Shown here in pieces: positions 8,512 to 16,402 of a DNA stretch of 64,000 bases. The notes beneath the pieces were generated by a model. That model saw only the letters and a program-made list of their open reading frames with translations. It was not told where the DNA came from and did not search any database. The stretch is taken from NCBI RefSeq assembly GCF_004366815.1, contig NZ_SORI01000012.1, positions 1 to 64,000 of the forward strand, read 5' to 3'. Origin of the DNA: Aminivibrio pyruvatiphilus. Its GTDB lineage: Bacteria > Synergistota > Synergistia > Synergistales > Aminobacteriaceae. The translations under genes were made by a program, and so were the position numbers. The first letter of the stretch is position 1, and each line of letters begins with the position of its first letter.

Positions 8512-9825
8512 ATGAGTATCGAGCTCATTTCGATTCTGCTCTTCGGCAGCATGCTCCTTCTCCTGGTCTCGGGCCTTCCCGTCGCCTTCGTCCTCGGAGG
8601 GCTGGCTGTGGTGTTCACCGGAGTGTTCTGGGGCCCTGAATCGCTGTTCATCATTCTGGCCAGGACCTTTTCCATGATGTCCAGCACGACCCTCGTGGCG
8701 GCGCCCCTTTTCGTCCTTATGGCGGTGGTTCTTGAGCGTTCCGGCGTGGCGGAAGACCTCTACGAGATGATGTACCGCTGGTCAGGGGGCGTCAAGGGCG
8801 GGCTGGCGGTGGGCACGGTTCTTGTCTGCACCCTGATAGCCGCCATGTCCGGCATTGCCTCCACCGGAGTCGTCATGATGGGCGTCATGGCTCTGCCCGA
8901 GATGCTGAAGAGAGGATACGACAAGAGGATCGCCACCGGCTGCATTCTGGCCGGAGGGGTTTTGGGGCCCCTCATTCCTCCCAGCATAGCCCTGGTGCTG
9001 TACGGCACCATGGCCCAGGTATCCATCGGCGGGCTCTTCGCCGGCGGAATGGCCGCGGGCCTGGTCTGTTCACTGCTGATCGTAGGCTACATTCTCATCA
9101 GGTGCTATATCAATCCGAAAATGGGACCGGCCATTCCCGTGGAAGAGAGGGCCGACTGGGACGCGAAAATAGCCTCGCTCAAGGGAGTCATCCTTCCCCT
9201 TCTCCTTATCACGGCCGTTCTTGGATCCATCTACAGCGGCATCGCCACGCCCACGGAGGCCGCGGCGGTGGGGGCCCTGGGCGCTTTCGTCTGCAGCGCC
9301 ATTCACAGGCGGCTGACCTGGGACCTGATCAAGAGCGTGGCCTACACCACCATCCAGGTCCAGGGCTTCATGATGTGGATACTCTTTGCCGCCCAGGGAT
9401 TCGCTGCCGTCTACATGGGGCTGGGAGCTTCCAGGATGGTGGTCAACCTTGTCCGGGAGTACCAGGTGGGCTGGTGGACCATGCTGATCGGCATACAGGT
9501 TGTCTGGTTCCTCCTCGGGTGCGTGATCGACGCGTGGAGCATCCTCATGATAACCCTTCCCATCATTCTTCCCCTCATGCCGCTGTATGGATTCGATCCC
9601 CTGTGGCTGGGGGTTCTGTACGCGGTGAACACCCAGACGGGGTATCTGACGCCTCCCTTCGGTACCATGCTGTTTATGATGAAGGGTATTGCCCCGAAGG
9701 AGGTCACCATGTCGGACATTTACCGCTCCATTGTTCCCTTTGTTACAACCCAGCTTTTCTGCCTGGTACTGTGCATCCTGTTCCCCAGGATCGTAACCTG
9801 GCTTCCGGATCTGCTGTTCAAATAA
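8512..9825 (+). CDS. TRAP transporter large permease (DctM family)
   Basis: 437 residues, about twelve hydrophobic segments. Typical DctM features are the N-terminal GLPVAFVLGG, the pair of GPLIPPSIALVLYG and LTPPFGTMLFMMKG hairpins, and the DAWSILMITLPI segment. GAGGTGATGTT precedes the ATG. It forms the Na+-driven membrane pore with DctQ. A strong terminator follows, so dctPQM is a complete unit. Confidence 0.93.
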   Translation: MSIELISILLFGSMLLLLVSGLPVAFVLGGLAVVFTGVFWGPESLFIILARTFSMMSSTTLVAAPLFVLMAVVLERSGVAEDLYEMMYRWSGGVKGGLAVGTVLVCTLIAAMSGIASTGVVMMGVMALPEMLKRGYDKRIATGCILAGGVLGPLIPPSIALVLYGTMAQVSIGGLFAGGMAAGLVCSLLIVGYILIRCYINPKMGPAIPVEERADWDAKIASLKGVILPLLLITAVLGSIYSGIATPTEAAAVGALGAFVCSAIHRRLTWDLIKSVAYTTIQVQGFMMWILFAAQGFAAVYMGLGASRMVVNLVREYQVGWWTMLIGIQVVWFLLGCVIDAWSILMITLPIILPLMPLYGFDPLWLGVLYAVNTQTGYLTPPFGTMLFMMKGIAPKEVTMSDIYRSIVPFVTTQLFCLVLCILFPRIVTWLPDLLFK

Positions 9826-9837
9826 CCGGTCAGACGG

Positions 9838-9868
9838 AAAGGCGGGGCGAACAGCCCCGCCTTTTTTT
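9838..9868 (+). terminator. Intrinsic terminator of the TRAP operon
   Basis: GGCGGGGC (9841-9848), loop GAACA, GCCCCGCC (9854-9861) and seven Ts. Confidence 0.9.
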
Positions 9869-9949
9869 ATTTCCCCATGGGCGTGTACAATAAAGCCGGC
9901 GGCCGGGAGTTCCTTCCATGGCCGCACCAAGAGGACGGGAGGGGTTTAT

Positions 9950-11290
9950 ATGAGTAGAAAGATAAGCATGCGGTGTTTCTGTGCGTTCCTGTTCCTGACG
10001 GGCTTTCTTGTCTTTTTTTCTGTGCGGGCCGAGGCCCTGGCGGGGCTGTCGGTGCCCCAGTCTCCCATGTTCCACGCGGCTTCCCTCCCGGACGTTCCCC
10101 TTGTTCCGGCGGAACGGCGGAAGGAGCTCCTCCATGAGATGAGGGAACGCTTTTTCTCCCCCTGGGCACAGACGGAGCCGAGGAAGGCGAAAGAAACCCT
10201 GGAATGGGTTTTCGACCGCTACGGAAAGGGCGGCATTTTCGGCGAGAACCTCCAGCCCAGGCCTTTCTCGTGGGCGGAGGAACAGCGGAAGGCATCCAGG
10301 ATCGGGGCGGCAGGGGAGCTGAACCGGCTCGCCGCCTCCGTGCGGCCCTCCTCCCTGAGGCTCATGCCCACCGACGAACCCGTCTTCCTGTCCCCCGACC
10401 TTCCGGGAGAGGGATATCCCTTCGATTATCTCCAGAACAGCCTCGTTCACCCCGGTGAGCCCCTTTTCGTCTCCCACCTGTCGGAGGACGGCCTCTGGGC
10501 GTGGTGCGACACGTCCTATGCCTCGGGGTGGATGAAACTCCACGATCTGGCCTTCGCCGACAGAGCGGCGGCGGAGCGATGGATGGGCTTCCCCCTCGCC
10601 GCCGTGGTTTCCGAGAACACAGTGTTCCGCCGCGAGGGGACGGCCCTCTTCCGGGCGAAGGTGGGAACCCTCCTGCCCCTGGTTCGGAAGGGCATTGCCG
10701 GACACCTGGTGGCCGTTCCCTTCCGCGACAGGGACGGGAACCTCGGGGTGAGCCAGGCTGCCGTTTCTGCCGATGATGTGGAGCCCGTGCCGCTGCCCCT
10801 GACGCCATGGAGGCTGGCCTCCGCGGCGGAGGAGTTTACGGGTGAACTCTACGGCTGGGGCGGGTTTCTGGGCAACCGGGACTGCAGCGCCATGACCCGG
10901 GACCTGCTGCTGCCCTTCGGCATCTGGCTTCCCCGCAACTCTGCGGCCCAGGCCGGAACGGGTGAAGTGATCCCCCTGGACGGTCTTTCCCCCGCTGAAA
11001 AGAAGGCCCTCATCGCCGGAAAGGGCGTTCCCTTCCTGACGCTCCTCGGAATGCCGGGGCACGTCATGCTCTACATCGGCACGTACAGGGGAGAGCCCCT
11101 TGTCCTGCACAACATGTGGGGCATACGGACCGAACGGAACGGAAAGGAAGGCCGGCACGTGGTGGGGAAAAACGTTATCTCTACCCTCGACCTGGGATCG
11201 GACCTGTCCGACCATCTGCCCGGACGGCTTCTCGCGGACCGGCTGAACAGGATGGCCCTTCCTGCCTCAAGAGGGACTATGCCGGATTGA
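9950..11290 (+). CDS. Secreted SH3 / NlpC-P60 cell-wall hydrolase
   Basis: 446 residues. A signal peptide (about residues 1-32) precedes an N-terminal stabilising region, SH3-like segments (about 130-280, including HPGEPLFVSHLSEDGLWAWC) and a C-terminal NlpC/P60 domain. Catalytic residues by motif are Cys312 (NRDCSAM), His371 (GHVMLYIG) and His387 (LHNMWG). Members cleave gamma-D-Glu to diamino-acid bonds in peptidoglycan stem peptides. GGGAGGGG precedes the ATG. It stands alone between the TRAP terminator and the HicBA genes; a role in wall turnover or muropeptide recycling fits. Confidence 0.88.
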   Translation: MSRKISMRCFCAFLFLTGFLVFFSVRAEALAGLSVPQSPMFHAASLPDVPLVPAERRKELLHEMRERFFSPWAQTEPRKAKETLEWVFDRYGKGGIFGENLQPRPFSWAEEQRKASRIGAAGELNRLAASVRPSSLRLMPTDEPVFLSPDLPGEGYPFDYLQNSLVHPGEPLFVSHLSEDGLWAWCDTSYASGWMKLHDLAFADRAAAERWMGFPLAAVVSENTVFRREGTALFRAKVGTLLPLVRKGIAGHLVAVPFRDRDGNLGVSQAAVSADDVEPVPLPLTPWRLASAAEEFTGELYGWGGFLGNRDCSAMTRDLLLPFGIWLPRNSAAQAGTGEVIPLDGLSPAEKKALIAGKGVPFLTLLGMPGHVMLYIGTYRGEPLVLHNMWGIRTERNGKEGRHVVGKNVISTLDLGSDLSDHLPGRLLADRLNRMALPASRGTMPD

Positions 11291-11424
11291 GGAAAATGGT
11301 TACGGTGAGCTCTTCAGGAGGCATGGGCCGAAGGCGTATGGGTTCCCGAAGGAACCGCTGCCCGGGGGGGCGGTGTTTCGAAAAAAACTGATTCCGGGAA
11401 AATGGCAGAATCAGCCTGGATGTC

Positions 11425-11649
11425 CTAAAGAAGCTGTTCGAGAGTCTCCCGGGAAAGGTCGCAGTCTTTGAGGATTTTCGCCAGCAGACCGTGTCCTATG
11501 GTTTCACCGGCATGAACAGGGACAACGGTGCAGCGGCCGTCATTGTGCCGCAGAAAATAATGGCTGCCCCTGATACGGACAACGTTGAATCCTGCTTTTG
11601 CCAGGGCGGTCACCAGTATTTTTCCGGTGAGGGCAGGCAGCGGCGTCAT
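11425..11649 (-). CDS. hicA: HicA-family toxin (mRNA interferase)
   Basis: 74 residues. The double-stranded-RNA-binding-like HicA fold is indicated by the core GFNVVRIRGSHYFLRHNDG, whose GSH histidine is the catalytic residue of the family, followed by TVVPVHAGETIGHGLLAKIL. It overlaps the end of hicB by four bases, which couples translation. Members cut mRNA and tmRNA and are neutralised by HicB. Confidence 0.88.
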   Translation of the reverse strand: MTPLPALTGKILVTALAKAGFNVVRIRGSHYFLRHNDGRCTVVPVHAGETIGHGLLAKILKDCDLSRETLEQLL

Positions 11650-11861
11650 ACCGGAACGCTGACCTGCTGAACCCCGATGAAGTCAAGAAATTCCGGATCG
11701 TCGCCCTCCACTTCAAGGCACAGCTCGATTGCCTCCTTTATGCGGACTGAAAGCTCATCAAGCGATTTTGCCTGGGTATGGCATCCCCGCAGGGAAGGTA
11801 CCGAAGCGACGTAATAACCGTCCCGGTCCTGCTCGATGATCACACTGAATTGCCTGGTCAT
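11646..11861 (-). CDS. hicB: HicB-family antitoxin
   Basis: 71 residues. The sequence FSVIIEQDRDGYYVASVPSLRGCHTQAKSLDEL is the partly degraded RNase-H-like fold of HicB. The chain ends soon after this domain, so it lacks the C-terminal DNA-binding domain of longer HicB proteins; autoregulation may be weak or use the toxin. The antitoxin is encoded first, the reverse of the E. coli hicAB order but common elsewhere. Confidence 0.85.
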   Translation of the reverse strand: MTRQFSVIIEQDRDGYYVASVPSLRGCHTQAKSLDELSVRIKEAIELCLEVEGDDPEFLDFIGVQQVSVPV

Positions 11862-11891
11862 GGAATGTCACCTCCCCGAATGTGCAAGAGA

Positions 11892-11920
11892 ATTCTATCA
11901 TGATCACGCCGCGCATCCAA
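11892..11920 (-). promoter_or_regulatory. Promoter of hicBA
   Basis: Minus strand TTGGAT (11920-11915), 17-base spacer, TAGAAT (11897-11892). The palindrome ATCATGAT abuts the -10 box and could be an operator. Confidence 0.55.
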
Positions 11921-11943
11921 GAGAGGGAAGGCGGAAGCGATGT

Positions 11944-12108
11944 CCTAAATCCGCAGCTTCTCCTGGCAGAGGGAGTGTCGCCGGGCACAGCGTCCGGGCC
12001 GAGAAACCGACATGGATGTCGGTTTCAGGTGCAGTTGTCAAGGATGACAATCTGCACCGGCGGCCCAAGCGAGCACCGGTGACGCTCCCCGCTGCCTGCG
12101 GATTTAGG
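11944..12108 (+). repeat. Branched-fold dispersed element, copy 1
   Basis: A 165-base unit closed by CCTAAATCCGCA and TGCGGATTTAGG. Inside are GGCAG/CTGCC, then a 14-base-pair helix GGGAGTGTCGCCGG/CCGGTGACGCTCCC with two G-U pairs. GGGCCG/CGGCCC follows, enclosing two hairpins: GAAACCGACA-TGGA-TGTCGGTTTC, and GGTGCAGTTGTCA paired to TGACAATCTGCACC with one bulged base. The wobble pairs favour the plus strand as the RNA. No open reading frame is supported. It lies between hicB and the adenine deaminase gene, upstream of that gene's likely promoter. Confidence 0.8.
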
Positions 12109-12142
12109 GATGCCTTCCGGTAACAAGGGATGCCTTCCGGTA
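12107..12142 (+). repeat. Short tandem direct repeat
   Basis: GGGATGCCTTCCGGTA occurs at 12107-12122 and again at 12127-12142, immediately after the branched element. Both copies are on one side, so they are not target-site duplications. Confidence 0.7.
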
Positions 12143-12171
12143 TTGCGCTCCGCAAGCCTTTCCGCTACACT
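12143..12171 (+). promoter_or_regulatory. Candidate promoter of the adenine deaminase operon
   Basis: TTGCGC (12143-12148), a 17-base spacer and TACACT (12166-12171), about 30 bases before the GTG start. Confidence 0.4.
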
Positions 12172-12202
12172 TCACCATGGAAAAGAACGGGGGGATGAAC
12201 CT

Positions 12203-13924
12203 GTGAATGTTTCGGAATATCTCGCTGTTGCCAGGGGTGACCGCCCCGCGGACCTGGTGCTCCGGGGAGCCCGGGTGGCCAACGTCTTCACCCTGGAGTA
12301 CGAAGAAGCGGACGTGGCCCTTTTCGGGGGACGGATTGCCGGGGTCGGCAAGGGCTACGAAGGCGTCAGGGAAGAAGACCTGTCGGGAATGGTCATCGTT
12401 CCCGGCTTCATCGACGGCCACTGCCACATCGAGAGCACCATGCTCACCCCCGCCGCCTTTTCGGAACTCGCCGCGGTCCGTGGCACCACTGCGGCTGCCC
12501 CCGATCCCCACGAGATCGCCAACACCTGCGGCATGGCGGGAGTGGAGTACATGTGGAGGGAGAGCCTCAACTGCCCGGTGGATCTCTTCTTCACGGCACC
12601 GTCCTGCGTTCCCGCTTCATCCTTCGAGACGCCCTTCGAGGAGCTCGACGCGGGGGCGGTGGCCGAGATGTTCGCCAGAGGGTGGTGCGATTCCCTCGGC
12701 GAAGTGATGAACTATCCCGGTGTGACCGGCGGTGACCCCGCCCTCTGGGCGAAACTCTACGCTTCGGGAACGCGGGCCAAGTCCGGCCATGCTCCCGGCC
12801 TGACGGGGAAGGATCTGTGCGCCTATCTCCTCAGCGGGTGCGATTCCGATCACGAGAGCTTCAGCGCCGAAGAGGGGCTGGACAAGCTCCGCCGGGGCAT
12901 GATGCTCATGATCCGGGAAGGGGCCACGGAGCACAACCTGGAGGAGCTGGCCTGCCTGGTGCGGGGAAACGAGGCCCGCTCGAGCCGGTGCATGATGGTG
13001 AGCGACGACCTCTCCGCCCGCTATCTCCGCGACCGGGGGCACATGGACGAGAAGATCCGCCTCGCCGTGAAGTCCGGCATTTCGCCCCTGGCGGCCCTTC
13101 GTATGGTGACCCTCACCCCGGCGGAATACTTCGGTTGGAAAGACAGGGGAGCGGTGGCGCCGGGAAGGATCGCCGACCTTGCAGCGGTGGACTCCCTGGA
13201 GAACTGCTCCGTGAAAAGAGTATGGAAGCGGGGAAGGCTCGTTGCCCGGGACGGAAGGCTCCTCTGCGGCCCTGTCCCGAGGGTGGAGGCGCCTGCTTCC
13301 GCCCGGGGGAACATCTCCGTCCCCGAAAAAGAAGCTTTTGAAGTTTTTGTTCCCGGTGGAGCGAAGATCCGGGTGGTGGGACTCCGTCCCGGGCAGGTGG
13401 TGACGGACCACCTGGTGATGGATCCCCCTGTCTCAGACGGGCTGGCGGCCGCCGACCCCTCCAGGGACATCTGCTGGCTGGCCGTCCTGGAGAAGAACCG
13501 CGGCACCGGACGCCTTGCCCTGGGCTTCGTCCACGGCCTGGGGCTGAAAGAAGGGGCCATAGGGTCCTCCGTGGCCCACGACGCCCACAATTTTGTGGCC
13601 GCCGGAACGGACATCCTTTCCCTGAGAACGGCCCTCGGATTTTTGGCCTCCGAGGGAGGCGGTATTGTGGCGATCCGGGGCGGGGAAGTCCTTGGCTCCC
13701 TCGGCCTTCCGGTGGGAGGCCTCATGAATCCGGGAAGCGCCGATGAGGTCATAAAGGGCCTGGAGGCGGCGGAAGAGGCGGCCCGGTCCCTCGGCACCAC
13801 CGTGGACCATCCCTTCATGGCCATGAGCTTCCTCTCCCTGTCGGTGATCCCCGAACTCAAGCTCACCGACCAGGGGTACGTGGATCTGGGCAGGGGAGGC
13901 ATCCAGTCACTCTTTACGGAATGA
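12203..13924 (+). CDS. ade: Adenine deaminase
   Basis: 573 residues from GTG 12203, preceded by a G-rich ribosome site; the frame is open further upstream but without family sequence. Markers are the metal-binding GFIDGHCHIESTM, then DPHEIANTCG, the conserved MVSDDLSARYLRDRGHMDEKIR, and a C-terminal domain with GLKEGAIGSSVAHDAHNFVAAG. The enzyme converts adenine to hypoxanthine and ammonia using metal ions, in the cytoplasm. The NCS2 permease starts 31 bases downstream, making an adenine uptake and salvage or catabolic pair. Confidence 0.92.
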   Translation: MNVSEYLAVARGDRPADLVLRGARVANVFTLEYEEADVALFGGRIAGVGKGYEGVREEDLSGMVIVPGFIDGHCHIESTMLTPAAFSELAAVRGTTAAAPDPHEIANTCGMAGVEYMWRESLNCPVDLFFTAPSCVPASSFETPFEELDAGAVAEMFARGWCDSLGEVMNYPGVTGGDPALWAKLYASGTRAKSGHAPGLTGKDLCAYLLSGCDSDHESFSAEEGLDKLRRGMMLMIREGATEHNLEELACLVRGNEARSSRCMMVSDDLSARYLRDRGHMDEKIRLAVKSGISPLAALRMVTLTPAEYFGWKDRGAVAPGRIADLAAVDSLENCSVKRVWKRGRLVARDGRLLCGPVPRVEAPASARGNISVPEKEAFEVFVPGGAKIRVVGLRPGQVVTDHLVMDPPVSDGLAAADPSRDICWLAVLEKNRGTGRLALGFVHGLGLKEGAIGSSVAHDAHNFVAAGTDILSLRTALGFLASEGGGIVAIRGGEVLGSLGLPVGGLMNPGSADEVIKGLEAAEEAARSLGTTVDHPFMAMSFLSLSVIPELKLTDQGYVDLGRGGIQSLFTE

Positions 13925-13955
13925 ATTCATTCTCAATAGAAGGGGAGGAGTTGCA

Positions 13956-15257
13956 ATGGCTTCATTGCTTGAAAACCGCTTTCATCTGAAGGAGGCGGGA
14001 ACGGACGTCCGCACGGAGGTCCTGGCAGGAATCACCACGTTCATGACCATGGCGTACATCATCTTCGTAAACCCCGGAATTCTGCAGAACGCCGGCATGC
14101 CTTTCGGTGCCCTCATGACGGCCACGTGTCTGGCGAGCGCCCTGGCCACGTTCCTCATGGCCTTCATGGCCAACTACCCCATCGCCCTCGCGCCGGGCAT
14201 GGGGCTCAACGCGTTCTTCGCCTTCGGCGTGGTCCTCGGCATGGGGATCTCCTGGCAGGTGGCCCTGGCCGCCATCTTCATCGAGGGTATCCTCTTCATC
14301 CTTCTCACCCTCACGAAAGTCCGGGAGAGCATCGTCAACGGCATTCCCAAGTCGCTGAAGATAGGAATCTCCACGGGAATCGGCCTGTTCATCGCCTTCA
14401 TAGGCCTCCAGAGCGCCGGAATCATCGTGAAGAATGACGCGGTCCTCGTCGGCCTCGGGAACATGAAGTCCGTGGAGGTCCTTCTCGCCTTCGCCGGATT
14501 CTTCATCATGGTGACCCTGGAAGTCCGGAAGGTGAGAGGGTCCATCCTCTGGGGCATCCTCGCCGTCACGGCACTCGCCGTGGCTCTCGGCGTGACGAAA
14601 ATGCCCGACGGCGTTCTCTCCATGCCTCCTTCCGTTCTGCCCATCTTCGGGAAGATGGACTTCTCGGGGCTGGCCAACCCCAACTTCTGGATTGTCATGT
14701 TCTCTTTCTTCTTCGTTGACTTCTTCGACACGGTGGGAACCCTCGTGGGCGTCACAAACCGGGCCGGCATGCTCGACTCCGAGGGCAGGCTGCCAAGGGC
14801 GAGCCGGGCCCTCATGGCGGACGCCATCGGAACCACGGCGGGAGCCGTGCTCGGAACCTCCACGGTGACCTCCTACGTGGAAAGCGCCAGCGGCGTGGAG
14901 CAGGGAGGCCGGACGGGCCTCACGGCCTTCGTCACGGGAATTCTCTTCCTGCTGGCCCTTTTCTTCTCCCCCATCGTCTCCATCGTGCCCGCCTGTGCCA
15001 CGGCTCCCGCGCTGGTCCTCGTGGGCATCTTCATGATGGCGAGCCTCAAGGACCTGGACTTCACAGACTGGACGAACTTCGTCCCCGCGTGCGTGGCCCT
15101 CTTCGTCATGCCCTTCACCTACAGCATCGCCCACGGCATCGAGTTCGGCATCATCTCTTTCGCCGTGCTCAAGATCCTCGGCGGCAAAGCGAAGGAAGTC
15201 AGCCCCATCATGCTCGGCCTGGCGGTTCTCTTTATCGCCAAGGAAATCTTTTTCTAG
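13956..15257 (+). CDS. NCS2-family purine permease (AzgA-like)
   Basis: 433 residues, about 12-14 membrane segments. AzgA/GhxP-like features are the N-terminal GITTFMTMAYIIFVNPGIL, NYPIALAPGMGLNAFFAF and the helix-break GTSTVTSYVESASGVEQGGRTGLTA. These transporters bring in adenine, guanine or hypoxanthine by proton symport. Cotranscription with adenine deaminase makes adenine or hypoxanthine the likely substrate. GGGGAGGAGTTGCA precedes the ATG. Confidence 0.9.
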   Translation: MASLLENRFHLKEAGTDVRTEVLAGITTFMTMAYIIFVNPGILQNAGMPFGALMTATCLASALATFLMAFMANYPIALAPGMGLNAFFAFGVVLGMGISWQVALAAIFIEGILFILLTLTKVRESIVNGIPKSLKIGISTGIGLFIAFIGLQSAGIIVKNDAVLVGLGNMKSVEVLLAFAGFFIMVTLEVRKVRGSILWGILAVTALAVALGVTKMPDGVLSMPPSVLPIFGKMDFSGLANPNFWIVMFSFFFVDFFDTVGTLVGVTNRAGMLDSEGRLPRASRALMADAIGTTAGAVLGTSTVTSYVESASGVEQGGRTGLTAFVTGILFLLALFFSPIVSIVPACATAPALVLVGIFMMASLKDLDFTDWTNFVPACVALFVMPFTYSIAHGIEFGIISFAVLKILGGKAKEVSPIMLGLAVLFIAKEIFF

Positions 15258-15277
15258 CGGCCGGTTTTTTCAACCGT

Positions 15278-15321
15278 AAAAAAACAGGGCCTTCCGGATT
15301 GTCCGGGAGGTCCTGTTTTTT
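15278..15321. terminator. Bidirectional terminator between NCS2 and Fur-family genes
   Basis: A 20-base stem (15278-15298 with 15302-15321) with AAAAAACAGG on one side and CCTGTTTTTT on the other serves both convergent genes. Confidence 0.88.
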
Positions 15322-15322
15322 A

Positions 15323-15868
15323 TTACCGCCCCTGTCCTCCGCGAAACCTCCGGCGCCTCGGGCAGTGCCCCGGCCGTCCGAAGGGTCCCTGGTCCGCCGG
15401 GGAGGCGTTCTCGTCCTTCAGCTCTTCCCGGCATTTTCCGCACAGGCCGGCGATGGCGAGGGACTGGGGCAGCAGCTCCAAACCCGCATCCGCAAGCCAC
15501 TGTTCCAGGGTTTCCTGTTTTTGTGCCTCTTCTCCCAGGGGAACGAGGGACCCGCAGTGGCGGCAGAAGGCGGAGATATGGAGCTTCTGTTCCGGCATTT
15601 CGAGCCGGAATTCCCCCTCGTTCAGGTAGATGACGTTCACCACGCCCATCTCGGCGAGAAGGTTGATGGTCCTGTAGACCGTGGCGATGCCGATGGAGGG
15701 GTCGAGGTCCCGGGTTTTTCCCCAGATGTCCTGCACCGTGGAAGGCACGCCGAGGTTTTCGGCGATTACCCGGAAGAGCACCTCCCGCTGGGCAGTGAGC
15801 CGGAGGCCCCTGCCTTTCAGTTTTTCAAGAAAGCCGGTCACGGCGCTTTCATGCTGCTGTTCGTCCAT
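15323..15868 (-). CDS. Fur-family metal-responsive repressor
   Basis: 181 residues. The N-terminal winged helix contains RLTAQREVLFRVI and the recognition segment IGIATVYRTINLLAEMGVV. The dimerisation domain keeps EFRLEMPEQKLHISAFCRHCG, with CRHC and a second CGKC pair that would hold structural zinc. A basic, Pro/Arg-rich tail of about 25 residues follows, longer than usual. HISAFCRHCG differs from the HDHLIC pattern of classical Fur, so Zur, PerR or a divergent Fur are all possible. It is divergent from the NifX/Mrp operon, with a Fur-box-like site between. Confidence 0.88.
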   Translation of the reverse strand: MDEQQHESAVTGFLEKLKGRGLRLTAQREVLFRVIAENLGVPSTVQDIWGKTRDLDPSIGIATVYRTINLLAEMGVVNVIYLNEGEFRLEMPEQKLHISAFCRHCGSLVPLGEEAQKQETLEQWLADAGLELLPQSLAIAGLCGKCREELKDENASPADQGPFGRPGHCPRRRRFRGGQGR

Positions 15869-15895
15869 AGAATCTCCTCCTGCAGGGGAATCATG

Positions 15896-16059
15896 CTAAA
15901 ATCCGCCGGCAGCGGGGAGCGTCACCGGTGCTCGCTTGGGCCGCCGGTGCAGATTGTCGTCCATGACAACTGCACCTGAAACCGACATCCCTGTCGGTTT
16001 CCCGGCCCGGGCGCTGTGCCCGGCGATACTCCCTCTGCCTGAAAAAAAGCGGATTTGGG
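15896..16059 (-). repeat. Branched-fold dispersed element, copy 2
   Basis: Reverse-oriented copy of the element at 11944, with all helices recognisable: AAATCCGC/GCGGATTT, GGCAG/CTGCC, GGGCCG/CGGCCC, GAAACCGACA/TGTCGGTTTC and the GGTGCAG/CTGCACC hairpin. The long helix has one A-C mismatch. It lies only 27 bases before the Fur-family start codon, in the sense orientation of that gene, so it would form most of its mRNA leader. Confidence 0.8.
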
Positions 16060-16073
16060 TCATGGTTTTCCTC

Positions 16074-16103
16074 TTGACATAATGGCACAAAGGGGTCTAT
16101 TAT
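16074..16103 (+). promoter_or_regulatory. Promoter of the NifX/Mrp operon
   Basis: TTGACA (16074-16079), an 18-base spacer and TATTAT (16098-16103). On the other strand TTGCAT (16107-16102), 17 bases and CATTAT (16084-16079) give a plausible divergent promoter for the Fur-family gene. Confidence 0.7.
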
Positions 16104-16108
16104 GCAAC

Positions 16109-16123
16109 TGATAATCAGTATCA
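16109..16123. promoter_or_regulatory. Fur-box-like operator
   Basis: TGATA-ATCAG-TATCA is a perfect inverted repeat and close to the GATAATGATAATCATTATC Fur consensus. It lies just after the -10 box of the plus-strand promoter and touches the -35 box of the divergent one. Confidence 0.6.
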
Positions 16124-16141
16124 TTAAAGGAGGAATGAACA

Positions 16142-16402
16142 ATGCCTGCACGGAACGGAACGGGACCCCTCGGAATGGGGCCCATGACAGGTTGGGGAAG
16201 AGGATGGTGCGGCGGCGGCAGAGGTATGGGCCGCGGCTTTGCCGGATACGGCAGGTTCGGCATGGGACGGGGGTTCGGCGGCGTATGGGCGGCCCCGGTC
16301 ACGCCGGAGATGGAGGAGCAGGCTCTCCGGCAGGAGATGGAAATGCTCAGATCCAGGATGGATGAGCTGCAGGCGCGGCTCGGAAAGGACAGGGGAGAAT
16401 GA
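16142..16402 (+). CDS. Small Gly/Met-rich DUF5320-like protein
   Basis: 86 residues. The first 45 are rich in Gly, Arg, Met and Trp (GPLGMGPMTGWGRGWCGGG). The rest is a short amphipathic coiled coil (MEEQALRQEMEMLRSRMDEL). This layout matches small proteins found next to NifX-like and MinD-type ATPase genes in anaerobes; their function is unknown. AAAGGAGGAATGAACA precedes the ATG. It overlaps the next gene by four bases and is the first gene under the Fur-box-like site. Confidence 0.75.
   Translation: MPARNGTGPLGMGPMTGWGRGWCGGGRGMGRGFAGYGRFGMGRGFGGVWAAPVTPEMEEQALRQEMEMLRSRMDELQARLGKDRGE

Noticed and set aside
11944-12108. tRNA or tmRNA gene
   Set aside because: The branched outline recalls a cloverleaf, but arm lengths are wrong and there is no T-loop GTTCGA, anticodon arm or CCA end.
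12107-12142. Target-site duplication of the branched element
   Set aside because: Both direct copies lie on the same side of the element; nothing matching is found before 11944.
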